A stretch of 25,718 bases of DNA from CAZLQR01 sp964404095 (GTDB taxonomy: Bacteria > Patescibacteriota > Microgenomatia > UBA1406 > GWC2-37-13): assembly GCA_964404095.1 (NCBI GenBank), contig CAYOIN010000014.1, positions 1 to 25,718 on the forward strand, in the 5' to 3' direction. Made by a program: the position numbers and the translations under genes. The notes under the pieces are model-generated. The model searched no databases, was not told the origin of the DNA, and worked only from the letters and a program-made list of their open reading frames with translations. Each line of letters opens with the position of its first letter. The stretch's first letter is position 1. Below, one piece after another: positions 13,262-19,862 of the stretch.

Positions 13262-14212
13262 TTATTTGAGATGTGTGAGAAATCGTTCGACTTCACCTTT
13301 GCTTCCGATGATGATCGGGCAGCGTTCATGGAATGCTGTGGGTTTTCGGTCGAGTGGAGAATCGCTGCCTGTTGTCGAGCTGCCACCTGCCTGCTCGAAT
13401 AAAAAACTAAACGGATTCACCTCATACATCAACCGAAGCTTACCGCCCGGCATTTTTGCATCTGCCGGATGGAGAAAGATGCCGCCCTTGATGAGAATTC
13501 TGTGTAGGTCGGCGACCATCGAACCGATATACCGTTGCTGATAGGGTTTTTCTCCAGACTTGATCGTGTTCAGATATGAGCGAATTTTTTCATCGACCAG
13601 TACATTTTTTCCTTCATTGAAGGAGTACTCATGCTTCTCGGTCGGGACCTTCATATTTGGATGCGAGAGGAGAAAGCTTCCTATCGCAGGATCGTAGGTG
13701 AAGCCATTTACCCCTCGTCCACTCGTGTATACGAACATCACGCTTGATCCGTATAAAATGTATCCCGCCGCAACCTGCCCTCTCCCTTCCTGCAGTTGCC
13801 CATGCTCCGCATGATAGATGGAAAAAATAGTACCGATGTTGACGTTAACATCAATGTTCGATGATCCGTCGAGCGGGTCCATGAATACCTGATACTCAGC
13901 ATCGGTATACGGAGTGAGGATTGGTTCTTCCAGCTCTTCGGAGCCGATGAGTCTCACCAGTTTTGTATTGGAAAGCGTCTCGATAAGAATGTCGTTACTG
14001 AATACATCGAGCTTCTGTTGCTCTTCATCGAATGCGTTGCTGTTGCCGGTCTTGCCGATAATGTCTGCAAGACCAGACCTTCGCACATGCGATGCGATGA
14101 TTTTTGATGCTTCTGCAATCTGATTGAGGAGGAGTGTAAACTTCCCTGTTGTTTTTGGAATCGCATGTTCTTCTTGTAGAACGAACTCGGTCAGCGTAAT
14201 CACCTTGTTCAT
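13262..14212 (-). CDS. fbp: Fructose-1,6-bisphosphatase, class I
   Basis: 316 residues. Class I FBPase: GSEELEE at 90-96 and DPLDGSSNID at 112-121 bind metal and phosphate; GKLRLMYEVNPFSFLFEQAGG near the C-terminus binds the sugar phosphate. It removes the 1-phosphate from fructose 1,6-bisphosphate, the committed gluconeogenic step. Being upstream of gap and pgk suggests the block is used to build hexose phosphates (for example for cell envelope sugars) as well as for glycolysis. It has a good promoter ending 7 nt before the ATG and diverges from the HIT gene. Confidence 0.95.
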   Translation of the reverse strand: MNKVITLTEFVLQEEHAIPKTTGKFTLLLNQIAEASKIIASHVRRSGLADIIGKTGNSNAFDEEQQKLDVFSNDILIETLSNTKLVRLIGSEELEEPILTPYTDAEYQVFMDPLDGSSNIDVNVNIGTIFSIYHAEHGQLQEGRGQVAAGYILYGSSVMFVYTSGRGVNGFTYDPAIGSFLLSHPNMKVPTEKHEYSFNEGKNVLVDEKIRSYLNTIKSGEKPYQQRYIGSMVADLHRILIKGGIFLHPADAKMPGGKLRLMYEVNPFSFLFEQAGGSSTTGSDSPLDRKPTAFHERCPIIIGSKGEVERFLTHLK

Positions 14213-14219
14213 ATATTGG

Positions 14220-14248
14220 AGTATAATGTTACTCGCTATTAGTTACAA
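14220..14248. promoter_or_regulatory. Bidirectional promoter core, fbp (-) and HIT gene (+)
   Basis: Minus: TTGTAA (14243-14248), 17 bp spacer, TATACT (14220-14225), 7 nt before ATG 14212. Plus: TATAAT at 14222-14227, overlapping the minus box in AGTATAAT, with a ~23 nt leader to ATG 14257. The same octamer occurs at the 8082-8089 divergent promoter. Confidence 0.7.
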
Positions 14249-14256
14249 GCAAGAAG

Positions 14257-14655
14257 ATGGACAACTGTGTTTTTTGCAAGGTCATTCGAGGCGAACTGCC
14301 AAGCTACAAAATCTACGAAGACGAGCTCTTTATCGGCATACTCGATATTTTTCCGGTGACAAGAGGACATGCGCTTCTCATTCCGAAGCAGCACTATCGA
14401 TGGACCTATGATGTTCCTGAGTTTGGTCGGTACTTTGATACCGCACGTACGGTAGGGCGCGCAATACAGTCTGGACTCCAAGCCGACTGGATGCAGTTTT
14501 TCACCCACGGCCAGATTCCTCATGCGCATATCCACATTACTCCACGATACGAAGCCGTAGAATCGGCGCCGGTCATACCGAGATGGGATGAGCCACTCAA
14601 GCTTGAGAAAAAAGACTTCGAGGTGATCGCTGAAAAAATTCGCAGCAATCTATGA
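14257..14655 (+). CDS. HIT family nucleotide hydrolase/transferase
   Basis: 132 residues. The N-terminal CVFC (Cys4, Cys7) is half of the zinc site typical of bacterial HIT proteins; VTRGHALLIPKQHY at 34-47 is the conserved strand, and the catalytic triad motif HAHIHITP at 89-96 carries the nucleophilic middle His. Such proteins hydrolyse nucleoside phosphoramidates, dinucleoside polyphosphates or related compounds; the exact substrate is unknown. The TGA overlaps the next start (ATGA), linking it to an alkyltransferase-domain gene, so both may deal with nucleotide or DNA damage. Confidence 0.93.
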   Translation: MDNCVFCKVIRGELPSYKIYEDELFIGILDIFPVTRGHALLIPKQHYRWTYDVPEFGRYFDTARTVGRAIQSGLQADWMQFFTHGQIPHAHIHITPRYEAVESAPVIPRWDEPLKLEKKDFEVIAEKIRSNL

Positions 14656-14948
14656 CCTTCTCTCACCCGGTATACCAGTTAGTTCGAAAAATTCCGAAAG
14701 GTCGAGTGACAACGTATGGCTCCATCGGAAAGGCGCTCGGACTGAATCCTCGACACGTCGGTCAGATTCTCCATCAGAATGAGAATTCGGCAACGACTCC
14801 CTGTCATCGAGTCGTCAGATCGGACGGATCAATCGCGTCTGGGTATGCGTTCGGAGGGCCTGGCAAACAGCGAGTTATGTTAGAGAAAGAAGGAGTTCTC
14901 TTTATGGGAGAAAAGGTGGATAGAAGGTGTATAATGGCATCGATATGA
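14652..14948 (+). CDS. Single-domain O6-alkylguanine DNA alkyltransferase (MGMT/ATL-like)
   Basis: 98 residues, only the C-terminal DNA-binding domain of MGMT. The helix-turn-helix (GRVTTYGSIGKALGLNPRHVGQIL) and the active-site motif PCHRVV are present, with Cys51 as acceptor. Alkyltransferase-like (ATL) proteins of this size usually have Trp in place of that Cys, so this copy may be a real minimal suicide repair enzyme rather than an ATL flag protein for nucleotide excision repair. SGYAFGGPGKQ follows as in the family. It is coupled to the HIT gene by a four-base overlap. The promoter of the next gene lies in its 3' end. Confidence 0.92.
   Translation: MTFSHPVYQLVRKIPKGRVTTYGSIGKALGLNPRHVGQILHQNENSATTPCHRVVRSDGSIASGYAFGGPGKQRVMLEKEGVLFMGEKVDRRCIMASI
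14930..14935 (+). promoter_or_regulatory. -10 box of the 14945 gene
   Basis: TATAAT inside the 3' end of the alkyltransferase gene, ending 9 nt before ATG 14945. No good -35 is seen. Confidence 0.5.
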
Positions 14949-15199
14949 CTAAAGAAGGATTGTCAGGACAATCTGAATCACCGTCTATACTTGATGAGAT
15001 ACGAGCGCAAAGAGCCGCAGTGCTGGCAGAGATTGCAAACGGTGTGACGCTCGGAATGTCGACAAATCCAGGAGTACAAACGGCATACGCAGCGTTAACC
15101 GCCGCGAGGCAACTCGAGGAAGCCCGCAGAGCAGAGCGCAGAGAAGGGAGTAGAGGCGCGGTATATCTTAGGAGGGTAGGACGCCGGCGAGGATACTAA
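14945..15199 (+). CDS. Small charged protein, unknown
   Basis: 84 residues from ATG 14945, which overlaps the preceding TGA (ATATGA) and follows a TATAAT box. The protein is soluble and Ala/Arg/Glu-rich. It is predicted mostly helical in the first 60 residues (ILDEIRAQRAAVLAEIANGV and TAYAALTAARQLEEARRAER), with a basic Gly/Arg tail. No family is recognised. The stop overlaps the clpB stop by four bases. It is probably a real gene given the packing, but codon evidence alone is modest. Confidence 0.6.
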   Translation: MTKEGLSGQSESPSILDEIRAQRAAVLAEIANGVTLGMSTNPGVQTAYAALTAARQLEEARRAERREGSRGAVYLRRVGRRRGY

Positions 15200-17289
15200 T
15201 TTGTCCGCTTCGCGCTTATCGACACCTTTCCTTGTTTGAAGTCGATCATGATTCGATCTCCCTTCACGATTTTATGCTCCACAATCTGTAGCGATATCTC
15301 ATCGAGAATGAGCTCGTTAATCACACGCTTCAGGGGTCGTGCACCATACGCATCGTCGAACCCAACGACTCCAAGGTGTTTCCGCATCTGCTCACTCACC
15401 TCCACTGAATATCCGGCTCGCGCAATTTGACTTGAGAGGAGACTGAGTTGAACTTCCACAATCTGCTTCGTAATTTCTGGTGTGAGTGGCTTAAACTCGA
15501 TCATTGCATCAAGCCGATTGATGAGTTCTGGACGGAAGAATTCCTTCACCTTCTTCTCACCGGCGATGTTCGAGGTCATGATGATGATGGTATTTTTGAA
15601 GTTCACAACACGACCTCGTCCGTCGGTGAGCCTCCCATCATCAAGAATCTGGAGAAAGATATGAAACAACTGCGGGTGTGCTTTTTCCACTTCATCGAAT
15701 AACACAACTGAATAGGGTTTTCGACGCACCGCTTCGGTGAGTTGTCCGCCTTCTTCATATCCGATATATCCCGGAGGTGCGCCGATGAGTCGGGCAAGTG
15801 TGTGTAGCTCTTGATACTCGGTCATGTCGATGCGGACAACCGCTCGTTCATCATTAAAAAGTGTCTGAGCGAGTGCCTTTGCGGTCTCGGTTTTACCGAC
15901 ACCGGTTGGACCCAGAAATAAAAATGATCCGATTGGTTTCTGCTCATCTGCGAGACCAGCACGCGATCTTCGAACAGCGTTTGCCACCTTTAGAAGTGCG
16001 TGGTCTTGACCAACCACCCGCTGTTTGAGGTCTGTCTCAAGATGCGCAAGTTTTTCGGACTCGGTTGCTAATAGCCGCGTGACCGGGATATGGGTCCACT
16101 TTGCAACAATCATTGCAATATCCTCATCGGTAACCTCCTCACGGAGAAGGCGTTCTTCCTTCGGAATTTTTTTCAGTTCTTGTTCGAGTGATTTAATCTT
16201 TTTCTCAAGTTCGGGTAGTTTGCCGTACTTGATTTCAGCAACCTTCTCAAGAAGTACATCGCGTTCGGCGCGTTCCATCTCTGCTTTCAGCGAGTCGGTC
16301 TCAACCCGATATTTCTGGAGTTCACCAATGACCTTTTTCTGCTCCTTCCAGTGCGACTCAAGTACCTCAAATCTCATCTGGAGTTCTTGTCGTTCTTTTT
16401 CAATTGATTGCTTTCTCGACTCGACTCCTTTTTCTTTTTTGAGCGCAGCAAGTTCGATATCGAGTTGGGTAATCTTTCGTTTCACTTGATCAAGTTCTGT
16501 CGGAAGCGACTCGGTCTCGATCTTTGCTGCAGACGCCGCTTCATCAATAAGATCGATGGCCTTATCCGGGAGATACCGATCGGTGATGTATCGGGTTGAG
16601 AGATTTACTGCTGCAATGATGGCATCATCGGTGATACGGATACCGTGGTGGAGTTCGTATTTTTCTTTGATGCCGCGAAGTATTGCGATCGAAGACTCTG
16701 TCGAAGGTTCCTCGACGTATACCGGCTGAAACCTGCGCTCGAGCGCTGGATCCTTTTCGATCCGCTGGCGATATTCTCGAACCGTGGTTGCGCCAATGGT
16801 ACGAAGGAGTCCGCGGGCGAGTGCGGGCTTCAAGATATTACCGGCGTCAACCGCACCCTCTGCGCCACCAGCACCAACAATCGTATGCAGCTCGTCGATA
16901 AAGAGAATGTACGCTCCGTCGGATTTTTCGATCTGTTCAAGAATTGATTTGAGCCGATTTTCGAATTCACCGCGAAACGCTGATCCTGCAAGAATTCCGG
17001 TGAGGTCGAGAATGAGGAGTTGCTTGTTCTTGAGCGTGTCAGGAACATCCCCATTTATAATTCGCTGCGCGAGTCCTTCGACGATTGCAGTTTTTCCTAC
17101 GCCCGGATCCCCTAAGAGCACTGGATTATTCTTGCTCCTGCGCGAAAGAATCTGCATCACACGACGAACCTCATCGTCACGACCGATGACCGGATCGAGC
17201 CTGCCTTTTTTTGCCTGATCAGTAAGGTTGATAGTAAATTTCTCCAATGGATTTTGCTGATCCTCTGGAGGGATATACGTGCCTTTCAT
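15196..17289 (-). CDS. clpB: ClpB-type AAA+ disaggregase lacking the N domain
   Basis: 697 residues versus ~860 for full ClpB. AAA-1: Walker A GDPGVGKT 60-67, Walker B ILFIDELH 128-135, Arg finger ERRF 184-187. A coiled-coil middle domain of ClpB length (about 262-388) separates it from AAA-2: Walker A GPTGVGKT 460-467, pore loop GYIGYEEGG ~508-515, Walker B VVLFDEVEK. The middle domain identifies ClpB rather than ClpC/ClpA; no ClpP-binding loop was identified. The segment between MTSNIAGEKK and FFRPELINRLD is ~20 residues shorter than in E. coli ClpB. The absence of the Clp_N domain is original, not a truncation artefact, because a consensus promoter ends 6 nt before this ATG. ClpB works with DnaK to dissolve protein aggregates. 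Confidence 0.95.
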   Translation of the reverse strand: MKGTYIPPEDQQNPLEKFTINLTDQAKKGRLDPVIGRDDEVRRVMQILSRRSKNNPVLLGDPGVGKTAIVEGLAQRIINGDVPDTLKNKQLLILDLTGILAGSAFRGEFENRLKSILEQIEKSDGAYILFIDELHTIVGAGGAEGAVDAGNILKPALARGLLRTIGATTVREYRQRIEKDPALERRFQPVYVEEPSTESSIAILRGIKEKYELHHGIRITDDAIIAAVNLSTRYITDRYLPDKAIDLIDEAASAAKIETESLPTELDQVKRKITQLDIELAALKKEKGVESRKQSIEKERQELQMRFEVLESHWKEQKKVIGELQKYRVETDSLKAEMERAERDVLLEKVAEIKYGKLPELEKKIKSLEQELKKIPKEERLLREEVTDEDIAMIVAKWTHIPVTRLLATESEKLAHLETDLKQRVVGQDHALLKVANAVRRSRAGLADEQKPIGSFLFLGPTGVGKTETAKALAQTLFNDERAVVRIDMTEYQELHTLARLIGAPPGYIGYEEGGQLTEAVRRKPYSVVLFDEVEKAHPQLFHIFLQILDDGRLTDGRGRVVNFKNTIIIMTSNIAGEKKVKEFFRPELINRLDAMIEFKPLTPEITKQIVEVQLSLLSSQIARAGYSVEVSEQMRKHLGVVGFDDAYGARPLKRVINELILDEISLQIVEHKIVKGDRIMIDFKQGKVSISAKRTN

Positions 17290-17295
17290 ACCAAA

Positions 17296-17324
17296 ATTAT
17301 AGTTCGATTTGGCAGAGTTGTCAA
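17296..17324 (-). promoter_or_regulatory. Consensus sigma70 promoter of clpB, leaderless geometry
   Basis: Perfect TTGACA (17319-17324), 17 bp spacer, perfect TATAAT (17296-17301), ending 6 nt before ATG 17289. This is the best promoter in the window. Confidence 0.85.
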
Positions 17325-17335
17325 GAGAGTGCCAA
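17309..17335. promoter_or_regulatory. CIRCE-like operator (HrcA site) over the clpB -35
   Basis: Minus strand: TTGGCACTC, 9 bases, CTCTGCCAA. The outer 6 bp (TTGGCA/TGCCAA) are a perfect inverted repeat with the 15-base inner spacing of CIRCE (TTAGCACTC-N9-GAGTGCTAA), and one 9-base half matches CIRCE at 8 of 9. It covers the -35 hexamer, as expected for a heat-shock repressor site. Confidence 0.6.
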
Positions 17336-17347
17336 TTACCAGATCAG

Positions 17348-18178
17348 TTACTTTTTACCAATGAACCGAATGAATGGATTCGGTTTTCTGAGAGGAGTTG
17401 TCGCTCGAGCTGCACGAACCCGTTCATCAAGTAATTCTTTATTGATGTCTGAAAGAACCTCTGACCTTTGGTTATAGAGAGGTCGCCTTGGAAGATCCGC
17501 CATAAGCTGTTTAACGGTAAGTTTTCTCGCGTCAATTCTGGAGGTAGTTGTGAGTCGTAAGTACTTCGCAAGAGACTCATCGGTGAGTTCCGTAAAACCA
17601 GGCCACGTGAATTGTTTGGCAAACTCGACCGCCTCTGCGTCGGGGGCGTGGAGATCGTAATATCTTACGCCAGAAGTTTCAGGGTCCACGAACTGGCAAA
17701 AGCTCAGATCGACAATGAATCTCTTACCCCGAGCATCTGTTAAAACAGTAAATGCATGTTTCATCGACGCCTCACTCGGTACTCCACGATGAGTATTCAG
17801 TTGCATCACTTGAAAAATATCTGCCTGCAATCCAAGCTGTTCGCCTACTACCGCAACATGGCTTGAGGTAAACCCACAATATCCCGACCGAGATCCTGGA
17901 GCTCTTGGAGCAATCTTTCCGCTCAGACCGGACTGCATTGTGTCTTCTGTCGCTTCAACCAAAATTGGGAGTGCGAGTTCGGTGGTTATGGTTTGGTCGG
18001 TTTTAAGCCCTGCGAGTTTTTCTTTCACTTTAGCAAGGTTTTGCGCTGTGTCGCCCTTCCGTTTTCCAAGAAGTTCTTTAATGAGCTCATCACTACTGCC
18101 AATCAATAAGTGATCGACGGCATAATCTACCACATCCCCGATTTCAGACTCATCATACGGGCCGATTTCTGGTGACAT
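17348..18178 (-). CDS. Unknown protein with Cys-His-Asp arrangement (transglutaminase/papain-like?)
   Basis: 276 residues, soluble, no signal peptide. I do not recognise the family. The central part carries GYCGFTSSH (Cys101), KHAFTVL (His141) and RFIVDLSF (Asp157). The order and spacing (C, +40 H, +16 D, with the Asp on a strand right after H-x-F-T-V-L...R-F-I-V-D) match the catalytic triad layout of transglutaminase-like/papain-fold proteins, and G-x-C-G before a helix is typical. So a cysteine peptidase, transglutaminase or acyltransferase activity is plausible, but unproven. The C-terminal ~90 residues are basic. A TAAAAT box (18187-18192) ends 8 nt before the ATG. It lies between yidD and clpB on the same strand. 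Confidence 0.65.
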   Translation of the reverse strand: MSPEIGPYDESEIGDVVDYAVDHLLIGSSDELIKELLGKRKGDTAQNLAKVKEKLAGLKTDQTITTELALPILVEATEDTMQSGLSGKIAPRAPGSRSGYCGFTSSHVAVVGEQLGLQADIFQVMQLNTHRGVPSEASMKHAFTVLTDARGKRFIVDLSFCQFVDPETSGVRYYDLHAPDAEAVEFAKQFTWPGFTELTDESLAKYLRLTTTSRIDARKLTVKQLMADLPRRPLYNQRSEVLSDINKELLDERVRAARATTPLRKPNPFIRFIGKK

Positions 18179-18189
18179 ATGTTGTTATT

Positions 18190-18384
18190 TTAACTTGAGT
18201 GAGACCACGGATGACAGCGAGAGAGCTGATGAAGACCCATGTGTACTCCCTTCATCACTCCATACTTTTCGATATTCATATAGGTATATTGTGAGCAGGT
18301 GGGTCGAAATCTGCAGTGCGTGCCAAGGTATGGACTGAGGACAAGCTGATAGAGGCGAATCAACACGAGGAGAAGCCGTTTCAT
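18190..18384 (-). CDS. yidD: Membrane protein insertion efficiency factor YidD
   Basis: 64 residues from ATG 18384, fixed by a -10 box ending 6 nt before it. YidD signature: LIRLYQLVLSPYLGTHCRFRPTCSQY followed by KYGVMKGVHMGLHQLSRCHPW, with three conserved Cys. YidD is a small amphipathic protein at the inner membrane that assists YidC. Most homologues continue after RCHPW with a Gly-rich stretch ending in DPVP; here the protein ends as RCHPWSHSS, so the last few residues of the family are missing. It is usually next to rnpA and yidC; here it is alone and divergent from trmD. Confidence 0.92.
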   Translation of the reverse strand: MKRLLLVLIRLYQLVLSPYLGTHCRFRPTCSQYTYMNIEKYGVMKGVHMGLHQLSRCHPWSHSS

Positions 18385-18386
18385 AG

Positions 18387-18396
18387 TACAATAGTA
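18387..18396. promoter_or_regulatory. Interlocked -10 boxes of trmD (+) and yidD (-)
   Basis: Plus TACAAT (18387-18392) ends 6 nt before trmD ATG 18399. Minus TACTAT (18391-18396) ends 6 nt before yidD ATG 18384. The boxes share two bases, and only 14 bases separate the two start codons. Each promoter's -35 region lies inside the other gene. Confidence 0.7.
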
Positions 18397-18398
18397 AC

Positions 18399-19151
18399 AT
18401 GAAAATAACGATCCTGACGCTCTTTCCAGAAATGTTGAGAGGTTTTTTTCAAGAGAGCATTGTGAAGCGAGCAATCGAACGAAAACAGGTTGAGATCGAA
18501 CTGGTGAACATTCGAGATTTTTCTATCGACGCATACAAAACCGTTGACGACAAACCGTATGGTGGTGGCGCAGGTATGGTGCTCAGAGTCGATGTGCTTG
18601 AGCGAGCCCTCTCGAGCATATCTTCAAGGACCACCAAACCCACCGTCATCTTAACGAGCGCAAAAGGTAAGAGATTCAGTCAACGGATTGCGCAGGACTA
18701 TTCCAAACGCGACCATCTTATTCTGATCGCAGGTCACTACGAAGCAGTTGACGAACGAATCCTTGCGCGGGTAGACGAAGAAATTTCGCTTGGTGATTTT
18801 GTGTTGACAGGCGGTGAGATTGCATCAGCGGCAATCGTGGACGCCGTTGTGAGACTCCTCCCGGGCGTACTAAAAAAAGAGGAGGCTACTGCTGAGGAGA
18901 GTTTCCGATGGTATGCGGTACAGGATTTGCTCAAGGTGTGCGGCGATGATCCTGCGATACAACAGCTTTCTCAAAACGGCGTTACCGAAGTTCAGTTGCT
19001 TGAATATCCACACTACACCAGACCTGAAGATTGGAACGGGGACCGCGTTCCAGATGTACTCCTTTCTGGAAACCATGCCGCGATCGAGACCTGGAGACTC
19101 AGACAGTCGTTTGAGATGACGAAGCGCCTGCGTCCGGATCTGCTCGCATAA
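18399..19151 (+). CDS. trmD: tRNA (guanine-N1)-methyltransferase TrmD
   Basis: 250 residues, normal length. TrmD makes m1G37 next to the anticodon in tRNAs for Leu, Pro and Arg, preventing +1 frameshifts; tRNA-Pro(UGG) in this window is the kind of substrate it acts on. Motifs: LTLFPEM at 7-12, KPYGGGAGMV at 52-61, and the trefoil-knot SAM site LIAGHYEAVDERI (110-121) and SLGDFVLTGGE (130-140); HYEA replaces the more common RYEG. EYPHYTRP near residue 206 belongs to the C-terminal domain. It is not in the usual rpsP-rimM-trmD-rplS operon, but stands alone with its own leaderless-type promoter. Confidence 0.96.
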   Translation: MKITILTLFPEMLRGFFQESIVKRAIERKQVEIELVNIRDFSIDAYKTVDDKPYGGGAGMVLRVDVLERALSSISSRTTKPTVILTSAKGKRFSQRIAQDYSKRDHLILIAGHYEAVDERILARVDEEISLGDFVLTGGEIASAAIVDAVVRLLPGVLKKEEATAEESFRWYAVQDLLKVCGDDPAIQQLSQNGVTEVQLLEYPHYTRPEDWNGDRVPDVLLSGNHAAIETWRLRQSFEMTKRLRPDLLA

Positions 19152-19161
19152 TCGAGGTTGG

Positions 19162-19191
19162 TTGACGAAATCATCGGTCATTTGATAGACT
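19162..19191 (+). promoter_or_regulatory. Promoter of the SOD-Gld operon
   Basis: TTGACG (19162-19167), 18 bp spacer, TAGACT (19186-19191). The expected start near 19198 gives a ~12 nt leader, with GAAGGT at 19195-19200 as a partial ribosome site before ATG 19210. Confidence 0.55.
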
Positions 19192-19209
19192 AATGAAGGT
19201 AAAACTCCT

Positions 19210-19860
19210 ATGTCAGCTAATAACCTACAAGCAATAACGTTCTCTCCCAAGCTGATGGAGATGGAGGGTATCTCTGCAAAAACGATCGAAGCGCATCTCA
19301 AGCTTTACCAAGGGTATGTCAATAAGTACAACGAAATCCAAGAAAAACTCACAGCGCTTACTGAGGACGATTACGCTAAAGCAAACCAAGTGTTTTCTGC
19401 GATTCGTTCGTTGAAGGTAGATCTTTCTTTTGCGTGGGGCGGCGCCATAAATCATGAGATTTATTTCGGCCACCTTGGTGGAAAGGGAGGACAGCCAACC
19501 GGCGATTTTGCAGCGCAGATCACCAAGGACTTCGGATCATTTGAACAGTATAAGAAAGATGTTGTAGCAACTGGTATAGCAGCAAGAGGGTGGGTTTGGA
19601 CCGCATGGAGCACACGAGAGGGAAGGCTCTTTAATTATCTCGGGGACGCTCAAAACAGCTTCCCGGTGTGGGGCGCTGAGCCGGTTCTTGCACTCGACAC
19701 CTACGAGCACGCATACTTTATTGACTTCGGCGTGAATAGGGCACAATATATCGAGTCGTTCTTCCAAAATGTCGACTGGGACGTCGTAGGGAAATCATTC
19801 GCCTCGGTAACATCACATTCCTGCGACTGTGGGAAAAACGGTGAGGGGTGTAGTTGCTAA
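19210..19860 (+). CDS. Fe/Mn superoxide dismutase with Cys-rich C-terminal tail
   Basis: 216 residues. Metal ligands are His29 (IEAHLKLYQGYV), His82 (AINHEIYFGHL), Asp163 and His167 (LDTYEHAYFIDFG), with Tyr36 as the active-site gateway. The N-terminal helix is one residue shorter than in E. coli SodA, and the outer-sphere HxxHH pattern is absent. It converts superoxide to peroxide and oxygen; Fe versus Mn cannot be told. After the family's natural end (NVDWDVVGKSF) there is an added tail ending in CDC and CSC separated by six residues (Cys205, 207, 214, 216), which may bind a metal. The ABC ATPase gene follows after two bases. Confidence 0.93.
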   Translation: MSANNLQAITFSPKLMEMEGISAKTIEAHLKLYQGYVNKYNEIQEKLTALTEDDYAKANQVFSAIRSLKVDLSFAWGGAINHEIYFGHLGGKGGQPTGDFAAQITKDFGSFEQYKKDVVATGIAARGWVWTAWSTREGRLFNYLGDAQNSFPVWGAEPVLALDTYEHAYFIDFGVNRAQYIESFFQNVDWDVVGKSFASVTSHSCDCGKNGEGCSC

Positions 19861-19862
19861 CT

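Noticed and set aside
15196..17289. Frameshift or assembly error removing the ClpB N domain
   Set aside because: A consensus promoter and CIRCE-like operator lie immediately before the ATG, and the upstream sequence belongs to another complete gene.
17309..17335. HAIR element (HspR site) at clpB
   Set aside because: The CTTGAGT-N7-ACTCAAG pattern is not present; geometry and halves fit CIRCE better.
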